Shown: positions 37,646-45,558 of the stretch, piece by piece | How positions within the stretch are numbered: position 1 is the stretch's first letter | Layout of the letters: each line of letters begins with the position of its first letter | Assembly (NCBI RefSeq): GCF_001427225.1 | Contig: NZ_LMFH01000005.1 | Location: 451,045-515,044 of the forward strand | DNA: 64,000 nt | Direction of reading: 5' to 3' | DNA from: Lysobacter sp. Root494 | GTDB taxonomy: Bacteria; Pseudomonadota; Gammaproteobacteria; Xanthomonadales; Xanthomonadaceae | Notes under the pieces: generated by a model | Told to the model about the DNA's origin: nothing | Seen by the model: only the letters and a program-made list of their open reading frames with translations | Databases searched by the model: none | Program-made: the position numbers and the translations under genes

Positions 37646-38134
37646 ATGACTCGCATTACTTCCTACTTCAAGAGCCTGCTGCTCATCGAGCTGCTGCAGG
37701 GGCTTGGGCTGACGCTCAAGTATCTGTTCAAGCCGAAGTACACGCTGATGTACCCGATGGAGAAGACGCCGCAGTCGCCGCGCTTCCGCGGCATCCATGC
37801 GCTGCGCCGTTATCCCAACGGCGAAGAGCGTTGCATTGCCTGCAAGCTGTGCGAAGCGGTATGCCCGGCGCTGGCGATCACCATCGACTCCGAGAAGCGG
37901 GCCGACGGCACGCGTCGCACCACGCGCTACGACATCGATCTGTTCAAGTGCATCTTCTGCGGCTTCTGCGAGGAGTCCTGCCCCGTCGACTCGATCGTGG
38001 AGACCCACATCCACGAATACCACTTCGACAAGCGCGGCCAGAACATCGTCACCAAGCCGCAGCTGCTGGCGATCGGCGACCGGCTTGAAGCCGAGATCGC
38101 CGAGCGCCGCGCCACCGACGCCGCGTTCCGCTGA
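37646..38134 (+). CDS. nuoI: NADH-quinone oxidoreductase subunit I
   Basis: NuoI carries two 4Fe-4S clusters (N6a and N6b) that connect the NADH module to N2. The 162-residue protein has the two ferredoxin motifs: Cys63, Cys66, Cys69, Cys73 ([18 protein letters not shown]) and Cys102, Cys105, Cys108, Cys112 ([17 protein letters not shown]). The ATG at 37646 matches the family; the open frame to 37445 is a shadow over nuoH. It is 7 bases after nuoH. Confidence 0.96.
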   Translation: MTRITSYFKSLLLIELLQGLGLTLKYLFKPKYTLMYPMEKTPQSPRFRGIHALRRYPNGEERCIACKLCEAVCPALAITIDSEKRADGTRRTTRYDIDLFKCIFCGFCEESCPVDSIVETHIHEYHFDKRGQNIVTKPQLLAIGDRLEAEIAERRATDAAFR

Positions 38135-38142
38135 GGACTGCC

Positions 38143-38769
38143 ATGGATTTCGCGCAGATTGCCTTCCTCGCCTTCGCTGCGATGGCCACCATCGCGGCGG
38201 CAGGCGTTGTCACCGTCCGCAACCCGGTGCACGCCGCGTTGCTGCTGGTGCTGACGTTCTTCTCCGTTGCCTGCACCTGGATCATCTCTGGCGCCGAGTT
38301 CCTCGGCATCGCGCTGATCCTGGTCTACGTCGGCGCGGTGATGGTGTTGTTCCTGTTCGTGGTGATGATGCTGGATATCGACGTCGCGCCCTTGCGCGAA
38401 GGCTTCGTCCGCTACCTGCCGGTCGGGCTGATCGTCGCGGTCGTGATGCTGGCTGAAATGCTGACGCTGATTGGCGTCAAGGCGGCGATCGCCACGCCGT
38501 TCGCCGACAACGTCGGTGACATTCCCAACACGACGTGGCTGGCACGTGCGCTGTTCACCGATTTCATGCTGCCATTCGAGGTCGCCGCGGTGATCCTGAC
38601 CATCGCCGTGATCGCGGCCGTGATGCTGACGCTGCGCCGGCGCGTCGGTGCGCGTCATCAGGATCCGTCCGCACAGGCGCGTGTTCGCGCCAGCGACCGC
38701 ATCCGCATCATCAAGATGGATGCCGTGAAGCCGCAGCTGCCTGCCGCGAGCGAGGAGGGACAGCCATGA
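38143..38769 (+). CDS. nuoJ: NADH-quinone oxidoreductase subunit J
   Basis: NuoJ is a small membrane-arm subunit with five helices. The 208-residue protein has the family blocks [17 protein letters not shown] and [31 protein letters not shown], the latter containing the pi-bulge helix that changes shape in the catalytic cycle. The C-terminal 35 residues are charged and variable. Its end overlaps nuoK by 4 bases (ATGA). Confidence 0.95.
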   Translation: MDFAQIAFLAFAAMATIAAAGVVTVRNPVHAALLLVLTFFSVACTWIISGAEFLGIALILVYVGAVMVLFLFVVMMLDIDVAPLREGFVRYLPVGLIVAVVMLAEMLTLIGVKAAIATPFADNVGDIPNTTWLARALFTDFMLPFEVAAVILTIAVIAAVMLTLRRRVGARHQDPSAQARVRASDRIRIIKMDAVKPQLPAASEEGQP

Positions 38770-39089
38770 ATCTGCTGGGTGAAGGCGTGGCTCTCGGCCA
38801 CTATCTCGCGCTCGGCGCCGCGCTGTTCTGCATCAGCGTCGCGGGCATCGTGCTCAACCGGAAGAACGTGATCATCCTGCTGATGTCGATCGAGCTGATG
38901 CTGCTCGCTGTCAATGTCAACTTCGTCGCGTTCTCGCGCCATTTCGGCGATCCCGCGGGGCAGGTATTCGTATTCTTCATCCTGACCGTGGCTGCGGCGG
39001 AAGCGGCAATCGGCCTGGCGATCCTCGTGACGCTGTTCCGCAACCGCCACACGATCAACGTCGGACAGATCGACACGCTGAAGGGGTGA
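38766..39089 (+). CDS. nuoK: NADH-quinone oxidoreductase subunit K
   Basis: NuoK is a three-helix membrane subunit homologous to MrpC. The 107-residue protein has [24 protein letters not shown] with the conserved helix-2 Glu and [14 protein letters not shown] with the helix-3 Glu, both required for proton pumping. After nuoK there is a 185-base gap before nuoL, the largest break in the cluster; it holds no recognisable gene. Confidence 0.96.
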   Translation: MNLLGEGVALGHYLALGAALFCISVAGIVLNRKNVIILLMSIELMLLAVNVNFVAFSRHFGDPAGQVFVFFILTVAAAEAAIGLAILVTLFRNRHTINVGQIDTLKG

Positions 39090-39274
39090 GCGGTTGCTTT
39101 TGCGCGGCAATCCGCGCGTGACCGCGAACACCCGGCCAGATCGAACCGTGCGATAGCGCGGCGAGGCTGGGCCGGGCTCTTCGAAGGTCCTCTCGATGTC
39201 GCCATGGATGGCAGTAAGAAGAAAACAAGAACGCTAACGGTCCGCGCCATACGGTTCTGATCAACGGATAACAA

Positions 39275-41416
39275 ATGGCAATCTCCAAAACCCATCTGCT
39301 GATCATCGTGCTCGCGCCCTTGCTGGGTGCGATCCTCGCGGGCCTGTTCGGTCGCCGCATCGGCCGCGTCGGTGCCCACAGCGTGACCATCGGCGGCGTG
39401 GCCATCAGCTGCGCGCTGTCCATGTACGTGTTGTGGCAGCTGGTCTCGCAGGGCGCCGCGCCGTTCAACGAGAACGTCTACACCTGGTTCCAGGTGGGCG
39501 GCATCGACGCGCATGTCGGCTTCATGATCGACAAGCTCACCGCGATGATGATGGTGGTCGTCACCTTCGTCGCGCTGCTGGTGCACGTCTACACCATCGG
39601 CTACATGGAAGACGACCCGGGCTACCAGCGATTCTTCAGCTACATCTCGCTGTTCACCTTCTCGATGTTGATGCTCGTGATGAGCAACAACTTCCTGCAG
39701 CTGTTCTTCGGCTGGGAAGCGGTCGGCCTGGTGTCGTACCTGCTGATCGGCTTCTGGTTCAAGCGCCCGACGGCGGTGTTTGCGAACCTCAAGGCGTTCC
39801 TGGTCAACCGCGTGGGCGACTTCGGTTTCCTGCTGGGCATCGCCGCCGTGCTGATGTATGTCGGCACGCTCGACTACGCGACGGTGTTCGCAAACGCGCC
39901 GACGATCGCGAATACGACCATCACCATCCTCAGCGGACACGAGTGGTCCGTGGCGACCGTCATCTGCATCTGCCTGTTCATCGGTGCGATGGGCAAGTCG
40001 GCGCAGGTGCCGCTGCACGTGTGGCTGCCGGATTCGATGGAAGGCCCGACCCCGATCTCCGCGCTGATCCACGCCGCGACGATGGTGACGGCGGGCATCT
40101 TCATGGTCGCCCGCATGTCGCCGCTGTTCCAGTTGAGCGAGACGGCGCTGAATTTCGTCCTCTTCATCGGTGCGACGACGGCGTTCTGGACCGGCCTGAT
40201 CGGCATCGTGCAGAACGACATCAAGCGCGTAGTCGCGTACTCGACGCTGTCGCAGCTGGGTTACATGACCGTCGCGCTGGGCGTGTCGGCTTACTCGGGC
40301 GCGGTGTACCACTTGATGACGCACGCCTTCTTCAAGGCGCTGCTGTTCCTTGGCGCGGGCTCGGTGATCATCGGCATGCACCACGAGCAGGACATGCGTC
40401 GCATGGGCGGCCTGCGCAAGTACATGCCCATCACCTACATCACGATGGTGATCGGCACGCTCGCGCTGGTCGGTACGCCGTTCTTCAGCGGCTTCTACTC
40501 GAAGGACACCATTATCGAGGCCGCGGCACACCATGCGCACGAAGCGAACAACTGGGTCGCGACCTATGGCTACTGGGCCGTGTTGCTTGGTGCCTTCGTC
40601 ACCGCTTTCTACAGCTTCCGCCTGCTGTACATGACCTTCCACGGGAAGGAACACTTCCACGATCCGGCGCCGGCCAATTACGTCGCGCCCGAAGCGGACA
40701 GCACAGAGCACGAAGCTTCCATCGCCCACGAGCACGAAGTGCACGGCGCTGGCGACGCCACGCACCATGGCGACCATGGCGACCATGGCCACGGCCATGA
40801 CGATCATGCGCACACGCCGCATGAATCGCCGTGGGTCGTGACGGTTCCGCTGATCCTGCTGGCGATCCCGTCGATCCTGATCGGCTTCTTCACGGTCGGA
40901 CCGATGCTGTTCGGCACCGACATGCTGGGCCATCACAAGCAGCTGCCGTTCTTCCTTGGTGCGATCGACCTGCCAGCCGCGCAGGACACCATTGGCCAGC
41001 TGTCCGAGGAATTCCACGGCCCGGTGGCGTTTGCGCTCCATGGCTTCATGGCGCCGGCATTCTGGCTGGCGTTCGCAGGCTTCGCACTGGCGACATTCCT
41101 GTACCTGATCAAGCCTGAGCTGCCGGGCAAGCTGCGCGAAACCTTTGCGCTGCCGGTGCGCGTGCTCGAAGAGAAGTACGGCATGGACACGCTCTGGATC
41201 AATGGCTTTGCCGGTGGCGGCGTGCTGATCGGCAAGCTCTCGCGCTGGTTCGACACCAATGTGATCGATGGCCTGGTCAACGCCAGCGCCCGCGTCACCG
41301 ATTTCACCGCGCGCCTGGTGCGTCGCGGCCAGACCGGTTACCTCTACCACTACGCGTTCGCGATGATCCTCGGCCTGATTGCTTCGCTGGCCGTGCTCAT
41401 CCGCTATTGGCGCTAA
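39275..41416 (+). CDS. nuoL: NADH-quinone oxidoreductase subunit L, with histidine-rich insert
   Basis: NuoL is the distal antiporter-like proton pump of complex I. The 713-residue protein has NNFLQLFFGWEAVGLVSYLLIGFW, VWLPDSMEGPTPISALIHAATMVTAG and many helices, plus the C-terminal lateral helix region. Residues about 477-516 form a hydrophilic loop with 13 histidines in 40 residues (for example HHGDHGDHGHGHDDHAH). The DNA there contains short direct repeats of ggcgaccat. The insert lies in a loop between antiporter helices and is likely variable; metal or proton handling is only a guess. Confidence 0.95.
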   Translation: MAISKTHLLIIVLAPLLGAILAGLFGRRIGRVGAHSVTIGGVAISCALSMYVLWQLVSQGAAPFNENVYTWFQVGGIDAHVGFMIDKLTAMMMVVVTFVALLVHVYTIGYMEDDPGYQRFFSYISLFTFSMLMLVMSNNFLQLFFGWEAVGLVSYLLIGFWFKRPTAVFANLKAFLVNRVGDFGFLLGIAAVLMYVGTLDYATVFANAPTIANTTITILSGHEWSVATVICICLFIGAMGKSAQVPLHVWLPDSMEGPTPISALIHAATMVTAGIFMVARMSPLFQLSETALNFVLFIGATTAFWTGLIGIVQNDIKRVVAYSTLSQLGYMTVALGVSAYSGAVYHLMTHAFFKALLFLGAGSVIIGMHHEQDMRRMGGLRKYMPITYITMVIGTLALVGTPFFSGFYSKDTIIEAAAHHAHEANNWVATYGYWAVLLGAFVTAFYSFRLLYMTFHGKEHFHDPAPANYVAPEADSTEHEASIAHEHEVHGAGDATHHGDHGDHGHGHDDHAHTPHESPWVVTVPLILLAIPSILIGFFTVGPMLFGTDMLGHHKQLPFFLGAIDLPAAQDTIGQLSEEFHGPVAFALHGFMAPAFWLAFAGFALATFLYLIKPELPGKLRETFALPVRVLEEKYGMDTLWINGFAGGGVLIGKLSRWFDTNVIDGLVNASARVTDFTARLVRRGQTGYLYHYAFAMILGLIASLAVLIRYWR

Positions 41417-41429
41417 AGGACCTCGCAAC

Positions 41430-42941
41430 GTGACTTCCTGGCCCTTGCTTAGCCTCCTGATCTGGTTGCCGATCCTCGGTGGCTTCGTCACCCTCGCATT
41501 CGGCAACGAGCGCGCGAATGCCGCGCGCTGGTTCGGTATCGCCGTCGCATTCACCACGTTGCTGGCTAGCATCCCGCTGTTCACCGGCTTCGACTACACC
41601 AGTCCGGGCATGCAGTTCGGCGAAGAACACGCGTGGATTCCCGCGTACGACATCCGCTACAGCCTCGGCGCCGACGGCATTTCGGTCGCGCTGATCGGAT
41701 TGACGACGCTGACCTCGCTGCTCGTCCTGATCTCCGCGTGGGGTTCGGTCGACAAGCGCGTCAGCCAGTACTACGCGTCGTTCCTGATCCTGGAAGGCCT
41801 GATGGTCGGAGTGTTCTCGGCGCTCGACTCGATGCTGTTCTACGTGTTCTTCGAGGCCATGCTGATCCCGATGTTCCTGATCATCGGCGTCTGGGGCGGT
41901 CCGCGTCGCGTATATGCGGCGGTGAAGTTCTTCCTTTACACGTTCCTCGGCTCGGTATTCATGCTCGCCGCGCTGATCTACATGTACCTGAAGGGTGGCA
42001 GCTGGCAGCTCGCGGACATGTACGCACTGCAGCTGTCGGCGACGGAGCAGACGTGGATCTTCTTCGGTTTCCTCGCGGCGTTCGCGGTGAAGGTGCCGAT
42101 GTTCCCGGTGCATACATGGTTGCCGGATGCGCACGTGGAAGCACCGACCGCGGGTTCGGTGATCCTGGCCGCGATCATGCTGAAGATCGGCGGATACGGA
42201 TTCCTGCGCTTCACGCTGCCTATCGTGCCGGACGCCGGAACCGAATGGGCGATGTTCGTCATTGCGCTGAGCCTGATCGCGGTGGTCTACGTCGGCCTCG
42301 TGGCGCTGGTGCAGGACGACATGAAGAAGCTGATCGCCTACTCGTCGGTTTCGCACATGGGCTTCGTCACGCTGGGCACGTTCATATCGTTCGCGCTGGT
42401 GCGCGAGTACGGCAACTACGACGCGGCGCGCCTCGGCCTGCAGGGCGCGATGGTGCAGATGATCAGCCACGGCTTCATTTCCGGCGCGATGTTCACCTGC
42501 GTCGGCGTGCTGTACGACCGCATGCACAGCCGCATGATCAAGGATTACGGCGGCGTGGTGAACGTCATGCCGTGGTTCGCGACGTTCTTCGTGCTGTTCG
42601 CGATGGCCAATTCGGGCCTGCCGGGCACGTCGGGCTTCGTCGGCGAATTCATGGTGATCCTGTCGAGCTTCCAGACGCACCCGCTTATTGCCTTCGCCGC
42701 CGCTGCCACGCTGATCATCGGTGCTGGTTACACGCTGTGGCTGGTCAAGCGCGTGATCTGGGGGGAAGTGGGCAACGCGCATGTAGCCGAGATGGAGGAC
42801 ATCAACTTCCGCGAGGCAATCGTTCTTGGTGTTTTCGCGATCGGCGTGCTGGTGCTCGGTATCTACCCGAAGCCGCTCACCGACCTGATGGAACCTTCGA
42901 TCGCCAATCTCGCCACACAGATCGCCACTTCCAAGTTGTAG
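41430..42941 (+). CDS. nuoM: NADH-quinone oxidoreductase subunit M
   Basis: NuoM is the second antiporter-like membrane subunit. The 503-residue protein begins (GTG) TSWPLLSLLIWLPILGG and shows FEAMLIPMFLIIGVWGGPRR with the key helix-5 Glu, FPVHTWLPDAHVEAPTAGSVILA and KIGGYGFLRF with the central Lys. The GTG at 41430 has AAGGA 9 bases upstream; an open extension to 41379 overlaps nuoL and is rejected. It ends 95 bases before nuoN. Confidence 0.95.
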   Translation: MTSWPLLSLLIWLPILGGFVTLAFGNERANAARWFGIAVAFTTLLASIPLFTGFDYTSPGMQFGEEHAWIPAYDIRYSLGADGISVALIGLTTLTSLLVLISAWGSVDKRVSQYYASFLILEGLMVGVFSALDSMLFYVFFEAMLIPMFLIIGVWGGPRRVYAAVKFFLYTFLGSVFMLAALIYMYLKGGSWQLADMYALQLSATEQTWIFFGFLAAFAVKVPMFPVHTWLPDAHVEAPTAGSVILAAIMLKIGGYGFLRFTLPIVPDAGTEWAMFVIALSLIAVVYVGLVALVQDDMKKLIAYSSVSHMGFVTLGTFISFALVREYGNYDAARLGLQGAMVQMISHGFISGAMFTCVGVLYDRMHSRMIKDYGGVVNVMPWFATFFVLFAMANSGLPGTSGFVGEFMVILSSFQTHPLIAFAAAATLIIGAGYTLWLVKRVIWGEVGNAHVAEMEDINFREAIVLGVFAIGVLVLGIYPKPLTDLMEPSIANLATQIATSKL

Positions 42942-43036
42942 GAGAGCCCTTGGGCGCGACGCTTAGCCATGGAACGGTGGCGCCCACAGACGCTTCCACA
43001 GGGTGAAGCAGCAACCCTCGCTTCAGAGATCCAGAC

Positions 43037-44482
43037 ATGCAGATGACCATACCCACCGCCGCCGACCTGATGCCGCTGCTGCCCGAACTGGTGCTTGTCG
43101 GCGCCGCGTTCGCCTGGCTGATGCTCGACCTGTTCCTGGATGCGCGGCAACGCGTGATCACCCACGTGCTGGCGGTGGCCACGCTGGTGGTTGTCATCGC
43201 GATGATCGCGAGCGGCGTAGGCGGGCAGGGCACGGTGCTCAACGGCATGTTCGTGCGCGACACAGCGGCCGACGTGATGAAGGTGGCGATCTGTGGCATC
43301 AGCGCTTTCGCCCTGGTCTACGGCTGGCCTTACTTCCGTCAGCGCAACCTCTACCAGGGTGAAATCGCGGTGCTGATGCTGTTCGCGATCGCCGGCATGA
43401 TGCTGCTGGTGTCTGCGGGCAACCTGCTGATGGTTTACCTCGGCCTGGAAATGCTGGCGCTGTGCTCGTACGCGCTGGTGGCGGTCGACCGCGACAGCCC
43501 GATCGCGTCGGAAGCGGCCATCAAGTACTTCGTGCTGGGTTCGCTGGCGTCGGGCCTGATTCTCTACGGCATGTCGCTGATCTACGGCGCCACCGGCTCC
43601 CTGGATCTCGCCACCATCGGTGCCGCCGCGGGGGCAACCACCAGCTCGACCCTGCTGATCACCGGCGTGGTGTTCACGGTCGCCGGCATCGCCTTCAAGT
43701 TCGGCGCGGCGCCGTTCCATATGTGGCTGCCCGACGTCTATCACGGCGCGCCGACACCGATCACGCTGTTCATCGGTTCCGCACCCAAGCTGGCGTATTT
43801 CGGCATGGCATTCCGCCTGCTCGAAACCGGCGCCGGCCCGCTCGATGATCGCTGGCGCCTGCTGTTGGCTGCGCTCGCCGTCGCATCGCTGGTGATCGGC
43901 AACCTCAGCGCACTGGTGCAGAGCAACTTCAAGCGCCTGCTGGCGTATTCGACCGTTTCGCACGTGGGCTTCCTGCTCATGGGGCTGGCCGGTGGTGGCG
44001 CGCAAGGCATGGCCGCGGCGTTGTTCTATGCGATCAGCTACGCGGTGATGTCGGCCGCAGCCTTCGGCGCGATTGTGGTTCTCGCCGGTCGTGGCTTCGA
44101 AGCAGACAACATCGACGACTACAAGGGCCTGAATTCGCGCAACCCGTGGCTGGCGGGCCTGATCCTCTGCGTGATGGCGTCGCTGGCCGGTGTGCCACCG
44201 TTCCTCGGGTTCTGGGCGAAGCTGGCGGTGCTGCGCGCAGCATTCGAGGGCGGCCTGTGGTGGCTGGCGATCGTCGGTCTGGTGTTCGCAGTCGTGGGTG
44301 CCTTCTATTACCTGCGCATCGTCAAGGCCATGTACTTCGAAGAGGCGCAGGGTGAGCAACACGCGCCGAACCAGGATCGGCCGCTGCATGTGCTCTTCGG
44401 CGTCAATGCGCTGGCCTTGCTGGCGCTGGGTTTCGCATGGAACCCGATCATGGCGTGGTGCAAGTACGCCTTCGGCGCATGA
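43037..44482 (+). CDS. nuoN: NADH-quinone oxidoreductase subunit N
   Basis: NuoN is the third antiporter-like pump and the last gene of the cluster. The 481-residue protein has YLGLEMLALCSYALVA with the helix-5 Glu, FKFGAAPFHMWLPDVYHGAPTPITLF, and KRLLAYSTVSHVGFLLMG. In-frame ATGs at 43037 and 43043 exist; the first is used, giving MQMTIPTAADLMPLLPEL. The gene is followed by a weak hairpin with a T-run and then the tRNA-fMet promoter. Confidence 0.95.
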   Translation: MQMTIPTAADLMPLLPELVLVGAAFAWLMLDLFLDARQRVITHVLAVATLVVVIAMIASGVGGQGTVLNGMFVRDTAADVMKVAICGISAFALVYGWPYFRQRNLYQGEIAVLMLFAIAGMMLLVSAGNLLMVYLGLEMLALCSYALVAVDRDSPIASEAAIKYFVLGSLASGLILYGMSLIYGATGSLDLATIGAAAGATTSSTLLITGVVFTVAGIAFKFGAAPFHMWLPDVYHGAPTPITLFIGSAPKLAYFGMAFRLLETGAGPLDDRWRLLLAALAVASLVIGNLSALVQSNFKRLLAYSTVSHVGFLLMGLAGGGAQGMAAALFYAISYAVMSAAAFGAIVVLAGRGFEADNIDDYKGLNSRNPWLAGLILCVMASLAGVPPFLGFWAKLAVLRAAFEGGLWWLAIVGLVFAVVGAFYYLRIVKAMYFEEAQGEQHAPNQDRPLHVLFGVNALALLALGFAWNPIMAWCKYAFGA

Positions 44483-44486
44483 AATC

Positions 44487-44506
44487 CCTGTTTCCAGGCG
44501 TTTTTT
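44487..44506 (+). terminator. Possible intrinsic terminator after nuoN
   Basis: A short CCTG/CAGG stem (44487-44498) is followed a base later by six Ts (44501-44506), directly after the nuoN stop. The stem is weak, so termination of the nuo transcript here is likely only partial. Confidence 0.4.
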
Positions 44507-44537
44507 CAGCTACCCCAACATTCGTTCAAATTTTGGC

Positions 44538-44566
44538 TTGCAAGGATTTTCACAAGCCGTCATAAT
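44538..44566 (+). promoter_or_regulatory. Promoter of tRNA-fMet
   Basis: TTGCAA (44538-44543) and CATAAT (44561-44566) are separated by exactly 17 bases and lie 12 bases upstream of the mature tRNA 5' end, the spacing expected for a tRNA promoter. Confidence 0.75.
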
Positions 44567-44577
44567 TCCGCTCCTGC

Positions 44578-44654
44578 TGCGGGGTGGAGCAGTCTGGCAG
44601 CTCGTCGGGCTCATAACCCGAAGGTCGCAGGTTCAAATCCTGCCCCCGCTACCA
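44578..44654 (+). tRNA. Initiator tRNA-fMet (anticodon CAT)
   Basis: The 77-base tRNA is very close to E. coli tRNA-fMet. It has the anticodon loop CTCATAA and the three stacked G:C pairs (TCGGG/CCCGA) that admit it to the ribosomal P site. The T arm is GCAGGTTCAAATCCTGC and CCA is encoded. Position 1 is T and position 72 is T, so the first pair of the acceptor stem is mismatched; this is required in initiator tRNA and here is T:T rather than the C:A of E. coli. It precedes rimP, as metY does in E. coli. Confidence 0.96.
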
Positions 44655-44671
44655 GCTTCGGCTGGAGAAAG

Positions 44672-44695
44672 GCCTCTCACGAGGCTTTTCTTTTT
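44672..44695 (+). terminator. Intrinsic terminator after tRNA-fMet
   Basis: GCCTC-TCAC-GAGGC (44672-44685) followed by TTTTCTTTTT (44686-44695), 17 bases downstream of the encoded CCA. Confidence 0.8.
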
Positions 44696-44714
44696 AGTCG
44701 CAAGGCTCGGGCTT

Positions 44715-44746
44715 TGCAGCGGCACCGGAGTATCGGAGTCGCTGCA
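44715..44746 (+). other. Structured stretch between two terminators, possible small RNA
   Basis: TGCAGCG (44715-44721) pairs perfectly with CGCTGCA (44740-44746) around an inner CCG/CGG stem. The hairpin lies between the tRNA-fMet terminator (ends 44695) and a second strong terminator (44767-44798), a stretch of about 70 bases with no ORF. It could be part of a small RNA from readthrough, or a leader structure. No promoter is evident. Confidence 0.25.
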
Positions 44747-44766
44747 CCGAAATCCAGTTGTAACGG

Positions 44767-44798
44767 ACAAGGGGCCCGTCGGGCCCCTTGTTGTTTTT
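44767..44798 (+). terminator. Strong intrinsic terminator upstream of rimP
   Basis: A perfect 11-base stem ACAAGGGGCCC (44767-44777) with GGGCCCCTTGT (44781-44791), loop GTC, then TGTTTTTG. It would insulate the rimP-nusA operon from upstream transcription or act as an attenuator in its leader, where NusA-dependent feedback is known in E. coli. Confidence 0.8.
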
Positions 44799-44932
44799 GC
44801 GTTTCCGGTTCGTGTTCGAAGCGGCCTCATTGCATATCGCGGCTTCACGAACCAGCTCCATGCAAGGCAACGTAGCTTCAAAGCAACGTTTTCCGGAATT
44901 CCGTGCGATGCGCACGGCTGGACAAGACAGAC

Positions 44933-45553
44933 ATGACGGACAAGGCCAACGAAATCGCCGCATTGCTGGCTCCGACGGTAGCGTCGCTGGGCCTGGAACT
45001 GCTCGGCGCCGAATACCTGCCCTCCCCGGGTGGCGCGATGCTGCGCCTGTACATCGATGTGCCGGCCGATTCGGCGGGCGAGGGCGAGGAGCCGCGCGCG
45101 GTCACCATCGAAGACTGCGAAGCCGTGAGCCGCGAGGTTTCCGCGCAGCTCGATGTCGAGGACCCGATCAGCAGCCACTACACGCTGGAAGTGTCTTCGC
45201 CCGGTATCGACCGTCCGCTGTTCGGTGCCATGCAGTTCGCGCGCTTCCTCGGCGAGTCGGCGAAGGTCGCCCTGCGCCTGCCGCAGGACGGCCGCCGTCG
45301 TTTACAGGGCCAAATCGCGCGCGTTGATGGCGAGAACATCACGTTCAACGTCGACGGAAACGAAATCACCGTGCGTGCGGACAACATCGAGAAGGCGCGC
45401 CTGGTTCCCGATTGGGCAGCGCTTGGTTTGAGCGCCGAGAAGGCGAAGCCAGGCAAGGGCGCCAAGCCGTCGAAAGGCGTGCCTTCGAAGAAGCAAGCAG
45501 ACAAGAAATCCACCAACAAGCCGGCGGCCAACAAGCCGTCCAGTGCGGAGTAA
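44933..45553 (+). CDS. rimP: Ribosome maturation factor RimP
   Basis: RimP helps assemble the 30S ribosomal subunit. The 206-residue protein has the N-terminal domain ([20 protein letters not shown]), the conserved [20 protein letters not shown] and [10 protein letters not shown], then the SH3-like C domain ([27 protein letters not shown]). After about residue 165 comes a Lys/Ala/Pro/Ser-rich tail ([11 protein letters not shown]...[12 protein letters not shown]) that E. coli RimP lacks. The ATG at 44933 gives the family start; nusA follows after 5 bases. Confidence 0.94.
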   Translation: MTDKANEIAALLAPTVASLGLELLGAEYLPSPGGAMLRLYIDVPADSAGEGEEPRAVTIEDCEAVSREVSAQLDVEDPISSHYTLEVSSPGIDRPLFGAMQFARFLGESAKVALRLPQDGRRRLQGQIARVDGENITFNVDGNEITVRADNIEKARLVPDWAALGLSAEKAKPGKGAKPSKGVPSKKQADKKSTNKPAANKPSSAE

Positions 45554-45558
45554 GAAAG

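Noticed and set aside
38801-41584. 927-codon open frame on the minus strand opposite nuoK-nuoL
   Set aside because: Antisense shadow; composition is His/Arg/Asp rich and no domain is visible.
44190-44936. 248-codon plus frame through nuoN end and tRNA-fMet
   Set aside because: It runs through a tRNA and two terminators and has no domain.
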